A DNA stretch of 18,498 bases from Cyanobacteria bacterium UBA5018 (GCA_002396505.1 DGYA01000022.1:1-18498); one strand, 5' to 3'; shown: positions 1 to 6,979, counted from the first letter of the stretch. Notes: generated from the letters alone by a model not told the origin. Numbers and translations: made by a program.

Positions 1-1025
1 GCCGGCCAATCGGCGGGGGCCAGCGGCGGCAGGGGCTGCCAGCGCAGCAATGCCGCCGGCTCGATCTCCAGCCAGCGGGCCGCCAGGGCCAGCAGTGGCA
101 GCAGAGCCAGGCCCGCCAGCAGGATTTCGCGCCCGCCACGGCCCACCCCCCTGGAGGCAAGCCCGAAGCGCTGTGGCATGGCCCAGCGCCGCCGCAGAGC
201 TGCGGTGAGCGTTTCCAAGCTCAGCATTGCCGCCAAAAGCACCCACAGGCCCGTCCAGAGCTCGTGGAAGGCGAGCGATTGCAGGCTGAGCCGCAATTCA
301 GCCCCCAGCCCCCCCAGGCCAAACACCCCTAGCAGGGTGGCGCTGCGCAGGGCGCATTCCAGCCGGTAGCCCCCGTAGCTGATCACCTGGGGCAGCAGCG
401 GTGGGCCCTGGGCCGTGATCAGGGCCGCCAGCGGCCCGGCCCCGGCGCAGCGCAGGGCGGCGAGATTGGCGCAGGGCAGGGCGTCGAGCAGATCGCTCAC
501 CATCCGGGCCACCAGGGCGCCGTAGGGAATGGCGATGGCCGCTATGGCCACCGCAGGCTGCATGCCCAGCAGTTGCAACAGCAACAGGCCCCAGAGCAAT
601 TCGTGGATTGAGCGGGGGATGGCCAGCAGGCGCCGGATCAGCTCTGCGGGCAGGGCCGTGCCGGCGATGGTGCGCCAGACGGTGCGGGAGCTGATCACCC
701 CCAGGACCAGGCCCAACACCAGGCTGCTGGCCCAGCCCCACAGGGCGATGCCCAGGGTGATCGCCAGGCCGGTCGACACCGACTCCAGCAGCGGTCGATC
801 GAAGCTGGGGCGGAGGGCCGCCGTGGCGAACTGGCAGATCAACTCCCAGCCGCCACCATGGGCCAGACCCGGCAGCAGCAGCAGCACGGGCAGCAACACC
901 AGGGCCGGTGCCAACACCCAGAGGGGCGCGGCCGGCCGCGGCAGCCAACGCCCAGTCTTGGCTTGGCCATTGGTCTTGGCTTGGCCAGTTATCTGGGCTT
1001 TGTCATTGATCTGGGCCTGGTTCAT
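1..1025 (-). CDS. phnE: Phosphonate/phosphite-type ABC transporter permease (PhnE-like), C-terminus beyond the left edge
   Basis: Inner-membrane permease of the importer whose binding protein and ATPase are encoded upstream on the same strand. The frame is open from an ATG at 1025 to the window edge (341 codons seen). Its ATG overlaps the phnC stop as ATGA, which fixes the start and implies translational coupling. Hydrophobic segments lie near residues 35-55, 83-110, 142-170 and 225-240. A permease coupling loop is visible around 185-240, including ALRCAGAG, the PQVISYGGYRLE stretch and LGVFGLGGLG, which matches the PhnE pattern of a coupling loop followed by a Gly-rich turn. After residue 300 a new hydrophobic segment begins, suggesting a duplicated or fused PhnE longer than the single-domain form. 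Residues 3-25 are a repeat (QAQIND/KAQITG/QAKTNG/QAKTG) encoded by an 18-bp tandem array and are probably not part of the conserved fold. Substrate (phosphonate or phosphite) is inferred. Confidence 0.85.
   Translation of the reverse strand, partial: MNQAQINDKAQITGQAKTNGQAKTGRWLPRPAAPLWVLAPALVLLPVLLLLPGLAHGGGWELICQFATAALRPSFDRPLLESVSTGLAITLGIALWGWASSLVLGLVLGVISSRTVWRTIAGTALPAELIRRLLAIPRSIHELLWGLLLLQLLGMQPAVAIAAIAIPYGALVARMVSDLLDALPCANLAALRCAGAGPLAALITAQGPPLLPQVISYGGYRLECALRSATLLGVFGLGGLGAELRLSLQSLAFHELWTGLWVLLAAMLSLETLTAALRRRWAMPQRFGLASRGVGRGGREILLAGLALLPLLALAARWLEIEPAALLRWQPLPPLAPADWP
951..1019 (-). repeat. 18-bp tandem array encoding the PhnE N-terminal tail
   Basis: About four degenerate units of 18 bp (the last one shorter) encode a hexapeptide pattern [QK]-A-[QK]-[IT]-[NT]-[DG] directly after the PhnE start codon. 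The phase is kept, so the array reads through as protein. Confidence 0.7.
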
Positions 1026-1837
1026 GATCCGGGCCTGGCCGATGGCTGCTCGTCCCCAGTGCCGTCCGCCCCAGTGCCGGCATAGCCGGTGCCGTTCGGG
1101 TCAGTGCCGGCATAGAGGGCATCGAGCTGGCTGGCTGTCAGCGCTGCCGGCGAGCCATCAAAGGCGATCCGACCCTGGCGCAGGCCGATCACCCGATCGA
1201 AGCCCGCCAGCAGATCTGGGCGATGCAGGCTGAGCAGCAGGGCCCGGGGGGCCTCGCTGAGGGTCAGCAGCAGGCTCAACAGCTCCTCCGCCAGGCGGGG
1301 ATCCAGGCTGGCCAGCGGTTCATCGGCCAGCACCAGTTGGGGCTGTTGACGCAGCAGTCGGGCGATCGCCACCCGTTGGCGCTGGCCGCCCGAGAGGCAG
1401 GAAACCGGCTGATTGAGCAGGCCCACATCCAGATCGAGACGCTGTAACAACCGGGCGCAGGCCTGGCTGTCCAGGGGGATCAGCAGGTTGAGCAGGGCCC
1501 GGGGCCAGCCCCAGCGCGCCAGGCAGGCGGCGTTGAGGTTTTGTTGCACGCTCAGCTCTTCGATCAGGCGCAGGTCTTGCCAGAGGGTGCCGATGCGGGC
1601 CTGCTGCAGGCGCCGCTGGCGCCGGGAGCGGGCCTGGGGTTCCCCCAGCCAGCGCACCTGGCCCCGCTGGGGGGCAATCAGGCCGTTGGCCACCGCCAGC
1701 AGGGTGCTCTTGCCGGCACCGCTGGCCCCGATCAGGGCCACCCTTTCGCCCGGCTCCAGCCGCAGATTGATGCCATCGAGGCGGGGTTGCCGCCTGCCGG
1801 CCACCGTTACCCCATCGAGCTGTAGCACCGCAGTCAT
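1022..1837 (-). CDS. phnC: Phosphonate/phosphite-type ABC transporter ATP-binding protein (PhnC-like)
   Basis: Cytoplasmic ATPase that drives the PhnD/PhnE importer. All nucleotide-binding-domain motifs are present in order over 271 aa: Walker A GASGAGKST (37-45), Q-loop Q87, signature LSGGQ (148-152), Walker B LVLADE (168-173), D-loop SLDP (177-180) and switch His205. Length and motif spacing fit PhnC, and its place between a PhnD-type binding protein and a PhnE-type permease makes the assignment firm. The C-terminus (about 242-261) is a low-complexity Y-A-G-T-x-x-x-G-T-G tail encoded by a 15-bp tandem array, an unusual addition after the conserved domain. The stop overlaps the phnE start (ATGA). 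The start ATG at 1837 is itself overlapped by the stop of a repeat-encoded small frame upstream; a purine-rich GAGAGG lies about 12 nt upstream as a possible ribosome-binding site. Confidence 0.9.
   Translation of the reverse strand: MTAVLQLDGVTVAGRRQPRLDGINLRLEPGERVALIGASGAGKSTLLAVANGLIAPQRGQVRWLGEPQARSRRQRRLQQARIGTLWQDLRLIEELSVQQNLNAACLARWGWPRALLNLLIPLDSQACARLLQRLDLDVGLLNQPVSCLSGGQRQRVAIARLLRQQPQLVLADEPLASLDPRLAEELLSLLLTLSEAPRALLLSLHRPDLLAGFDRVIGLRQGRIAFDGSPAALTASQLDALYAGTDPNGTGYAGTGADGTGDEQPSARPGS
1055..1114 (-). repeat. 15-bp tandem array encoding the PhnC C-terminal tail
   Basis: Four 15-bp units, more strongly periodic as two 30-bp units, encode YAGTDPNGTG then YAGTGADGTG. It lies inside the last 30 codons of phnC and keeps frame. 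Confidence 0.7.
1362..1369. repeat. HIP1 octamer GCGATCGC
   Basis: Perfect palindromic GCGATCGC, the HIP1 motif that is over-represented in many cyanobacterial genomes. It lies within phnC and is supporting evidence for cyanobacterial origin only. Confidence 0.7.
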
Positions 1838-2055
1838 GAATATGTGAACCTCTCAGGGGTTGAATCGGTTGCGTGATATTTGATAGGAAGTTGCGACAGG
1901 GTAGTTATGGGACGAGATGCGATGGCTAGAGTGATAAGGATGAATATCGCTAGATTGAGTATCGCTAGATCGAGTATCGCTAGATCGAGTGTCGCTAGAT
2001 CGAGTGTCGCTAGATTGGGTATCGCTAGATTGACTGGTGCCGGATCGACTGGCAC
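1834..2055 (-). CDS. Possible small repeat-encoded ORF between phnD and phnC (73 codons, uncertain)
   Basis: A frame that begins at a GTG at 2055 and ends with a TGA overlapping the phnC ATG as ATGA, the same arrangement as phnC-phnE. It runs through the 15-bp array, giving a hydrophobic pentapeptide series (NLAIP, NLATL, DLATL, DLAIL, NLAIF) followed by about 35 residues without repeats. The frame stays open upstream without a stop as far as the end of phnD, but no ATG was found there. It does not match the Pentapeptide_repeats consensus, since the A of A(D/N)LxX is replaced by L or P. It may be a translated coupling peptide or simply an open frame maintained by a repeat period divisible by three. 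Expression is unproven. Confidence 0.25.
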   Translation of the reverse strand: MPVDPAPVNLAIPNLATLDLATLDLAILDLAILNLAIFILITLAIASRPITTLSQLPIKYHATDSTPERFTYS

Positions 2056-2095
2056 CGGATCGACTGGTGTCAGATCGGCAGGCGCTAGATTTAAT
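1946..2095. repeat. Ten-unit 15-bp degenerate tandem array in the phnD-phnC gap
   Basis: Ten contiguous 15-bp units with consensus close to ATCGCTAGATYGAGT. Units 2 and 3 are identical, unit 4 differs from them by one base, and units 7-10 have drifted (for example GGTGCCGGATCGACT). No spacers of differing sequence are present, so this is a minisatellite-like array and not a CRISPR. The flanks, about 1838-1945 and 2096-2201, are AT-richer than neighbouring coding DNA and hold no other feature I could support. Confidence 0.9.
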
Positions 2096-2201
2096 TGATG
2101 GCTTGGAATGGGGCTGCAGACCGTTTTCGTGACTGAAGCCCGATATCCTGGTTTAAGATCTACATGCTGGTTTAAGGTTAAACATAATAGTTCAAGGCAA
2201 A

Positions 2202-3227
2202 TTAGCGGATTTTGCCGATTTCGCGTCCCACCTTCTCGATTTGGCTATAGGGGGCTGGATTGACGACGGTGAACTGCTGGGCGCCAAACAGGCCCAGGAT
2301 CGTTTTCTGTTGGGGATCGCTCGGCCGCCAGCCGATGATTACCTTCTGCAGTTTGGTGGTGAAGCCTGGGCCAAAACGTTGATCCAGGTTCGGCTGGGCC
2401 AGCCAGAGGTAGTCGGGGTAGGGGGGAGTGCGCCAGATTTGGATCACTTTGGCCCGGTTGACCTTGCCATTGCGCAGGGATGTTTTCCACACCTGTTCAT
2501 TGACGGCTCCGGCGTCGTAGGCGCCGCTTTGCACCAGGGCGATGGTGGCATCATGACTGCCGCTGAATCCAGGGGCGCCGCCGGCAAAATCCTTCAGCTT
2601 CAGGCCGGCCTGTTGCAGGAAATACTGGGGCATCAGCCGGCCGGAGGTGGAACTCTCCGAGCCGAAGGTGAAGCGTTTGCCCTGCAGGCTTTTCAGGCCC
2701 TGTTGGGAGCGAATCGGCTGAAGACCACTGGCGGTATTGGCGATGAATACACTATAAAACTGTGCGTCAATATCTCGCTGGGCCAGCATCTTGGCCCCTG
2801 GTTTTTGCAGTTTGGCCTGCACGCCGGTGAGCCCCCCGAACCACACCAGATCTAGATCGCCGGTGCGAAAGGCGGTTACCGCCGCCGCGTAGTCCGTCAC
2901 CGGCAAATACTTCACCTTTACCCCCAATTGGCGCTCCAAGGCAGCGGCCACCAGGCCGTAGAGGCGATTCAGCTTCTCGGGGTTTTGATCTGGGATGGCG
3001 CCGATGCGCAGCAGGGGCTGATCCCTGCTCGCCTGGGCCTGGGCAGCGGCCAGCCAAGGGCCAGGCTTGGGACCGGGCAGGCTCTGGGGCAGCACCAGCG
3101 CCAGCAGGGTCAAGGAGATCCCCGCCACCAAGCCCCTCAGCCGCAGGGCTCGCGGTTTTATTGGCTGGCTAGCGGCTAATTGGCGAAAGGGCCGCTGGCG
3201 TAAGGGCAGCAGGGCGCGCAGGTGCAT
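2202..3227 (-). CDS. phnD: Phosphate/phosphonate ABC transporter substrate-binding protein (PhnD-like)
   Basis: Periplasmic binding protein of the PhnD family, upstream of phnC and phnE. I chose the ATG at 3227 (341 aa), not the longer frame from 3347, because it places a basic region and one hydrophobic segment (LVAGISLTLLALVLP, about residues 33-47) as an export signal or anchor ahead of the mature domain. Family features follow: LRIGAIPDQNPEKL at the start of the mature fold, then GVKVKYLPVTDYAAAV, then DLDLVWFGGLTG (the position where PhnD proteins contact the ligand), then FGSESSTSGRLMPQYFL, and GSHDATIALVQSGAYDAGAVN before the hinge return. The WFGGLTG form is shared with cyanobacterial proteins variously annotated for phosphonate, phosphite or selenate. 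No C-P lyase, phosphonatase or phosphite dehydrogenase gene is in the window, so the ligand remains open. Confidence 0.85.
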   Translation of the reverse strand: MHLRALLPLRQRPFRQLAASQPIKPRALRLRGLVAGISLTLLALVLPQSLPGPKPGPWLAAAQAQASRDQPLLRIGAIPDQNPEKLNRLYGLVAAALERQLGVKVKYLPVTDYAAAVTAFRTGDLDLVWFGGLTGVQAKLQKPGAKMLAQRDIDAQFYSVFIANTASGLQPIRSQQGLKSLQGKRFTFGSESSTSGRLMPQYFLQQAGLKLKDFAGGAPGFSGSHDATIALVQSGAYDAGAVNEQVWKTSLRNGKVNRAKVIQIWRTPPYPDYLWLAQPNLDQRFGPGFTTKLQKVIIGWRPSDPQQKTILGLFGAQQFTVVNPAPYSQIEKVGREIGKIR

Positions 3228-3361
3228 GGCAGTTACAGGGAAGGAAAATGGGTGGGAGGGAAATGCTTGTAAGCAGAAGCACGGCCCAGGGGGGAAGTGC
3301 CAGAGCATGGCCTGGAGCAGCGGAGAGTGGCCCGAAGCCAGGGCCAAGAGCTTGATTAAGA

Positions 3362-3403
3362 GGCCATTGGATTGGGCCCATTGGGTTGGGCCAATTGGTA
3401 TGG
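3362..3403. repeat. Three-unit 14-bp tandem array upstream of phnD
   Basis: Three degenerate 14-bp units (GGCCATTGGATTGG, GCCCATTGGGTTGG, GCCAATTGGTATGG) lie between the aminotransferase stop and phnD. The gap 3228-3456 holds nothing else I can support; the phnD promoter should lie here. Confidence 0.6.
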
Positions 3404-3456
3404 ATCAGGGCCTCAGGTCTAGGGGTTACGAAAGCCCCCTGGGCCTTGGTTAACAG

Positions 3457-4620
3457 CTAGAGCGACGCTAAAAACCCTCGCAACCGCTCCAGGCCATCGT
3501 CGATGGCTTCTGTAGCTGCGGCGCAGGATAGGCGAATGCAGCGGTCTTCCCCGAAGGCCACCCCGGGCACCACCGCCAGACCCACCTGATCGAGCAGTCG
3601 GTTGCACAGGGTCATGGAGTCCAAGCCGTAGGCACTGAGGTCGGGGAAGGCATAAAAGGCTCCTTCCGGGGGCTGCAGGCTCACGCCTGGCAGTTTGAGC
3701 AGTCCCTGGCAGAGCTGCTCCCGCCGCAAATCGAAGCGGGCGGCCATCTCTCGCACGCAGTCCCGGGGGCCCTGCACCGCCGCCAGGGCGCCGTATTGGG
3801 CGAAGCTGCACACATTGCTGGTGCTCTGACTCTGCAGGGCGATGGCCGCCGCCACCACGGCCGAGTTGCCCGCCAACCAGCCGATGCGCCAGCCGGTCAT
3901 CGCCCAGCCCTTGGCGCAGCCTCCAACGATGAAGATGCGATCAGCCAGATCCGGGGCCAAGGCCGCCAGGCTGTGGTGCTGGTGGCCCGGGGCCACCAGA
4001 TATTCATAGATCTCATCGCAGACCACCGCCAGCTGGGGATGGCGGCGCAACACGGCGGCGATGTTCTCCAGCTCCTGGCGACTGAGCACCGCGCCGGTGG
4101 GATTGCCAGGACTGTTCAGTACCAGCAATTTGCTGGCGGGGGTGATCGCCGCCTCCAGGGCCGCGGCATCGAGGTGGAAGCCCTGGTCGGCGCCGCAGGG
4201 GATGGTGGTGACGCTGGCCCCGGCCAAGCGGGCCATGTCCGGGTAGCTCAGCCAGTAGGGGGCTGGCAGCAGCAGGCTGTCGCCGGGCTCCAGCAGCACC
4301 TGAAACAGGTTGTAGAGCGCCTGCTTGCCGCCGTTGGTCACCAGCACCTGGTCGACTTTGGTGGGCACCAGGTTTTCGCCGCTGAGCTTGGCGGCGATCG
4401 CCTGCCGCAGGGCCGGCTCGCCGGCTGCTGGGCCATAGCGGGTGTGACCCGCCTCCAGGGCGGCGGCGGCGGCGGCCCTGATGAAGGCGGGGGTCTCGAA
4501 ATCCGGTTCGCCGGCGCTGAGACTGCAGATATCGCGGCCTTCGGCCTTGAGCTGTTTGGCCTTGGCTGCAATGGCCAGGGTGAGGGAGGGCCGCAGCGCT
4601 TTGGCCCGGGCAGAGAGCAT
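3457..4620 (-). CDS. Pyridoxal-phosphate aminotransferase, class I/II (aspartate aminotransferase-like)
   Basis: Cytoplasmic transaminase of fold type I, 387 aa, the normal length for subgroup I-gamma (aspartate/prephenate) enzymes. Visible features: SAGEPDFETP near the N-terminus (35-44), the PLP-phosphate contact region TNGGKQALYN (95-104), the substrate strand PAPYWLSYPD (119-128), SPGNPTG (170-176) with Asn173 that binds PLP O3', CDEIYEY (201-207) with Asp202 and Tyr205, the Schiff-base Lys237 in GGCAKGWAMTGWR, and Arg363 in CIRLS that binds the substrate alpha-carboxylate. The residue before the Lys is Ala where many relatives have Ser (SK), a mild deviation. It is divergent from the downstream glycosylase gene. 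Substrate preference (aspartate, prephenate or another amino acid) cannot be read from sequence alone. Confidence 0.9.
   Translation of the reverse strand: MLSARAKALRPSLTLAIAAKAKQLKAEGRDICSLSAGEPDFETPAFIRAAAAAALEAGHTRYGPAAGEPALRQAIAAKLSGENLVPTKVDQVLVTNGGKQALYNLFQVLLEPGDSLLLPAPYWLSYPDMARLAGASVTTIPCGADQGFHLDAAALEAAITPASKLLVLNSPGNPTGAVLSRQELENIAAVLRRHPQLAVVCDEIYEYLVAPGHQHHSLAALAPDLADRIFIVGGCAKGWAMTGWRIGWLAGNSAVVAAAIALQSQSTSNVCSFAQYGALAAVQGPRDCVREMAARFDLRREQLCQGLLKLPGVSLQPPEGAFYAFPDLSAYGLDSMTLCNRLLDQVGLAVVPGVAFGEDRCIRLSCAAATEAIDDGLERLRGFLASL
4394..4401. repeat. HIP1 octamer GCGATCGC
   Basis: Second perfect HIP1 palindrome, inside the aminotransferase gene. Confidence 0.7.
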
Positions 4621-4699
4621 CGCTGCGGCCAGCTAACACTTAAATCCCATAGTGCACCATGCCTGAGCCGGCAGCCTTCATGGCGATCGGGGCTGGAAT

Positions 4700-4744
4700 G
4701 CTTGCCTGATCAAGGCTTGCCTGATCACTGCCTGCCCGATCGCA
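4700..4744. repeat. Three-unit 15-bp tandem array in the divergent intergenic region
   Basis: Units GCTTGCCTGATCAAG, GCTTGCCTGATCACT and GCCTGCCCGATCGCA are contiguous. They lie between the divergently transcribed aminotransferase and uracil-DNA glycosylase genes, where both promoters must sit. I see no strong sigma-70-like pair in 4621-4810. Confidence 0.75.
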
Positions 4745-4772
4745 GCGGCCGCTGCCAGCAGACTTGATCCCG

Positions 4773-4850
4773 GCCCATTTGAATGCCAGGCCATTTGACT
4801 GCCAGGCCATTTGAATGCCAACAGGTTGAATGCCAGCAAATTGGCTGCCA
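4773..4850. repeat. 16/15-bp tandem array spanning the uracil-DNA glycosylase start
   Basis: Five units ending in TGCCA recur at steps of 16, 16, 15 and 15 bp (unit ends 4788, 4804, 4820, 4835, 4850). The spacing changes from 16 to 15 bp close to where the glycosylase frame opens, so the last units are readable as codons (N-A-N-R-L, N-A-S-K-L, A-A-S-K). Confidence 0.8.
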
Positions 4851-5506
4851 GCAAAGACGATCTGGAGGGCTTGGCGGCAGCCTGCGGCGACTGTCGCCGC
4901 TGCGGCCTGTGGCAGGGGCGCCAGCGGGTGGTGATCAGCCGCGGCGATCCCGGGGCCCGGTTGATGCTGATCGGTGAGGCTCCCGGCGCCCAGGAAGATG
5001 CCACCGGCCTGCCATTTGTGGGTCGCGCCGGCCAGCTGCTGGATCAATTGCTGGCTGACGCCAAGCTCGACTCCAACCGAGATGTATTCATCTGCAACGT
5101 GGTGAAGTGCCGTCCCGCCAACAACCGCAAGCCAACTGGCGCCGAGATGGCCGCCTGTCGGCCCTGGCTGGATCGGCAGATCTCCCTGGTGAATCCGCCG
5201 CTGATCCTGCTGGCGGGCGCTTCGGCGCTGGAGGGCGTGCTTGGCATCAGGGGTGGGATCACCAAACTGCGGGGGCAGTGGCGGCAGGGCAGCGGCGAGG
5301 TCCTGGCGGGGCGCTGGTTGATGCCCCTGTTTCATCCCTCCTATCTGTTGCGCAATCCCTCCCAGCGGCAGGGCGGTCCCCGCTGGCTCACCGACCAAGA
5401 CCTGCAGGAGGCGCGCCGCAGGCTGGATCAGCTGGATCAGCTAGGTCAGCTGGATCGGCTAGGTCAGCTGGATCGGCTAAGTCAGCTGGATCAGCAGTTG
5501 GCATGA
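4811..5506 (+). CDS. Uracil-DNA glycosylase, family 4 (4Fe-4S)
   Basis: Removes uracil from DNA to start base-excision repair. Family-4 hallmarks are clear in the 231-aa frame: Cys25 and Cys28 (with an extra Cys31) near the N-terminus and Cys100 and Cys116 as Fe-S ligands, active-site motif GEAPGAQED (55-63), GRAGQLL (71-77), and the second motif HPSYLL (175-180). No ATG precedes the Fe-S region in this frame, and an in-frame TGA at 4796-4798 limits extension. The start must therefore be non-ATG; TTG at 4811, 4826 or 4841 are candidates, all inside the tandem array. The C-terminus (about 205-228) is an L-[DGS]-[QR] tripeptide repeat from a 9-bp array, beyond the catalytic fold. The gene is followed 85 bp later by ispG on the same strand. 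Confidence 0.88.
   Translation: MNANRLNASKLAASKDDLEGLAAACGDCRRCGLWQGRQRVVISRGDPGARLMLIGEAPGAQEDATGLPFVGRAGQLLDQLLADAKLDSNRDVFICNVVKCRPANNRKPTGAEMAACRPWLDRQISLVNPPLILLAGASALEGVLGIRGGITKLRGQWRQGSGEVLAGRWLMPLFHPSYLLRNPSQRQGGPRWLTDQDLQEARRRLDQLDQLGQLDRLGQLDRLSQLDQQLA
5423..5494 (+). repeat. Eight-unit 9-bp tandem array encoding the glycosylase C-terminal tail
   Basis: Eight contiguous 9-bp units of CTGGATCAG, CTAGGTCAG, CTGGATCGG and CTAAGTCAG types, partly alternating so that an 18-bp higher-order period appears. They encode LDQ/LGQ/LDR/LSQ tripeptides and end two codons before the final residues of the protein. Confidence 0.85.
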
Positions 5507-5537
5507 GCGGCAGTCGTCCGAATGCGCGGCAGTCGTC
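5507..5537. repeat. Short direct repeat between the glycosylase gene and ispG
   Basis: The 12-mer GCGGCAGTCGTC occurs at 5507-5518 and 5526-5537, a 19-bp period, immediately after the glycosylase stop codon. Confidence 0.6.
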
Positions 5538-5591
5538 AACCAATGCCAGGGCTGTGCCATGGTTTGCGGCAGATCTGTGATCTCTGCCGCG

Positions 5592-6833
5592 ATGACCGCC
5601 GCCCCGGCCCGTGTTGACGCCGCCGCTGCCGCCATCCCCGACTGGGCCGAAAATCCCCGCTACGACACCCTGATTCGGCGGCGCAAAACCCGCAGCGTGC
5701 GGGTGGGGGACATCTGGGTGGGCAGCGACCACCCGGTGGTGGTGCAGTCGATGATCAATGAAGACACCCTCGATGTGGAGGGTGCCACCGCCGGCATTCG
5801 CCGCCTGCACGAAGCCGGTTGCGAGATTGTGCGACTCACCGTGCCCTCCCTGGCCCATGCCAAGGCGGTGGGCGAAATTCGCCGCCGGCTGGAGGACAGC
5901 TACCGGCCCGTGCCCCTAGTGGCGGATGTGCACCACAACGGCATGAAGATTGCCCTTGAGGTGGCCCAGCACGTCGACAAGGTGCGCATCAATCCGGGTC
6001 TGTACGTCTTTGACAAGCCCGACCCGAGCCGCACAGGCTTCGCCGAGGAGGAGATCGCCGCCATCGTCGCCCGCATCACCGAGACGCTCGAACCGCTGGT
6101 GAGCCTGCTCAAGGCCCAGGACAAGGCGCTGCGCATCGGTGTTAATCACGGCTCCCTGGCGGAGCGGATGTTGTTTACCTACGGCGATACGCCCCTGGGC
6201 ATGGTGCAGTCGGCGATGGAGTTCATCCAGATCTGCGACCGCCTCGACTTCCACAACATCGTGGTGTCGATGAAGGCCTCGCGGGCGCCGGTGATGCTGG
6301 CCGCCTACCGGTTGATGGCGGATCGCCTGGATGCGGAGGGTTTTCCCTACCCGCTGCACCTGGGCGTTACCGAGGCTGGTGACGGCGACTACGGCCGGAT
6401 CAAGAGCACCGCCGGCATCGCCACCCTGCTGGCCGAGGGCCTCGGCGACACCATTCGCGTCTCGCTGACGGAGGCGCCGGAGCGGGAAATTCCTGTCTGT
6501 TACTCGATCCTGCAGGCCCTGGGGCTGCGCAAGACGATGGTGGAGTACGTGGCCTGCCCCAGCTGCGGTCGCACCCTGTTCAACCTGGAGGAGGTGCTGC
6601 ACAAGGTGCGGGCGGCCACGGCCCACCTCACCGGTCTAGATATCGCCGTGATGGGTTGCATCGTCAATGGCCCGGGCGAGATGGCCGATGCCGACTACGG
6701 ATACGTGGGCAAGATCCCAGGCACGATCTCGCTCTATCGCGGCCGCGAGGAGATTCGTCGCGTACCGGAGCAGGAGGGAGTGGAGGCCTTGATCGCTCTG
6801 ATCAAGGAGGATGGGCGCTGGCTGGATCCCTGA
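5592..6833 (+). CDS. ispG: 4-hydroxy-3-methylbut-2-en-1-yl diphosphate synthase (IspG/GcpE), ferredoxin type
   Basis: Penultimate enzyme of the MEP isoprenoid pathway; it converts methylerythritol cyclodiphosphate to HMBPP with a 4Fe-4S cluster. In plastid and cyanobacterial enzymes the electron donor is ferredoxin. I chose the ATG at 5592 (413 aa); an in-frame ATG at 5559 would add 11 residues of weak character. The TIM-barrel start VVVQSMINEDT, VADVHHNG, RINPG, RIGVNHGSL and the HLGVTEAG strand are all present. The C-terminal Fe-S domain carries CPSC (Cys322 and Cys325) and GCIVNGPGE (Cys356 with Glu363 as cluster ligands). It follows the uracil-DNA glycosylase gene by 85 bp. The 15-bp array GAGCTGAGCTGGGCT begins at its stop codon. 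Confidence 0.96.
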   Translation: MTAAPARVDAAAAAIPDWAENPRYDTLIRRRKTRSVRVGDIWVGSDHPVVVQSMINEDTLDVEGATAGIRRLHEAGCEIVRLTVPSLAHAKAVGEIRRRLEDSYRPVPLVADVHHNGMKIALEVAQHVDKVRINPGLYVFDKPDPSRTGFAEEEIAAIVARITETLEPLVSLLKAQDKALRIGVNHGSLAERMLFTYGDTPLGMVQSAMEFIQICDRLDFHNIVVSMKASRAPVMLAAYRLMADRLDAEGFPYPLHLGVTEAGDGDYGRIKSTAGIATLLAEGLGDTIRVSLTEAPEREIPVCYSILQALGLRKTMVEYVACPSCGRTLFNLEEVLHKVRAATAHLTGLDIAVMGCIVNGPGEMADADYGYVGKIPGTISLYRGREEIRRVPEQEGVEALIALIKEDGRWLDP

Positions 6834-6876
6834 GCTGAGCTGGGCTGAGCTGAGCTGGGCTGAGCTGAGCTGTGTT
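6832..6876. repeat. Three-unit 15-bp tandem array beginning at the ispG stop codon
   Basis: Units GAGCTGAGCTGGGCT (twice, identical) and GAGCTGAGCTGTGTT start at the second base of the ispG TGA and fill the gap toward the protease gene. Confidence 0.85.
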
Positions 6877-6979
6877 GGGGCTGTGATCGAATCGAGTTGA
6901 TCGGTTGTCCTGCCCGCGAATGGTGCCTAATACCCCGCTAGCCTGGAAGATATTCATTGAAAGGCGGGGGCTGGCGCAG

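Noticed and set aside
298..1233. Long open frames opposite or out of frame with phnE
   Set aside because: They are rich in Gly/Pro/Arg/Ala with no motif, and phnE on the minus strand explains the region; these are GC-rich shadow frames.
1834..2055. Pentapeptide-repeat (quadrilateral beta-helix) protein
   Set aside because: The five-residue period is real, but the required A(D/N)LxX pattern is not met (L or P in place of A), and the frame follows from the DNA period.
1946..2095. CRISPR array
   Set aside because: Units are contiguous 15-mers without spacers, and no cas gene is present.
4640..5398. 252-codon minus-strand frame opposite the uracil-DNA glycosylase
   Set aside because: It is antisense to a gene with clear family motifs, and its own sequence lacks any recognisable domain.
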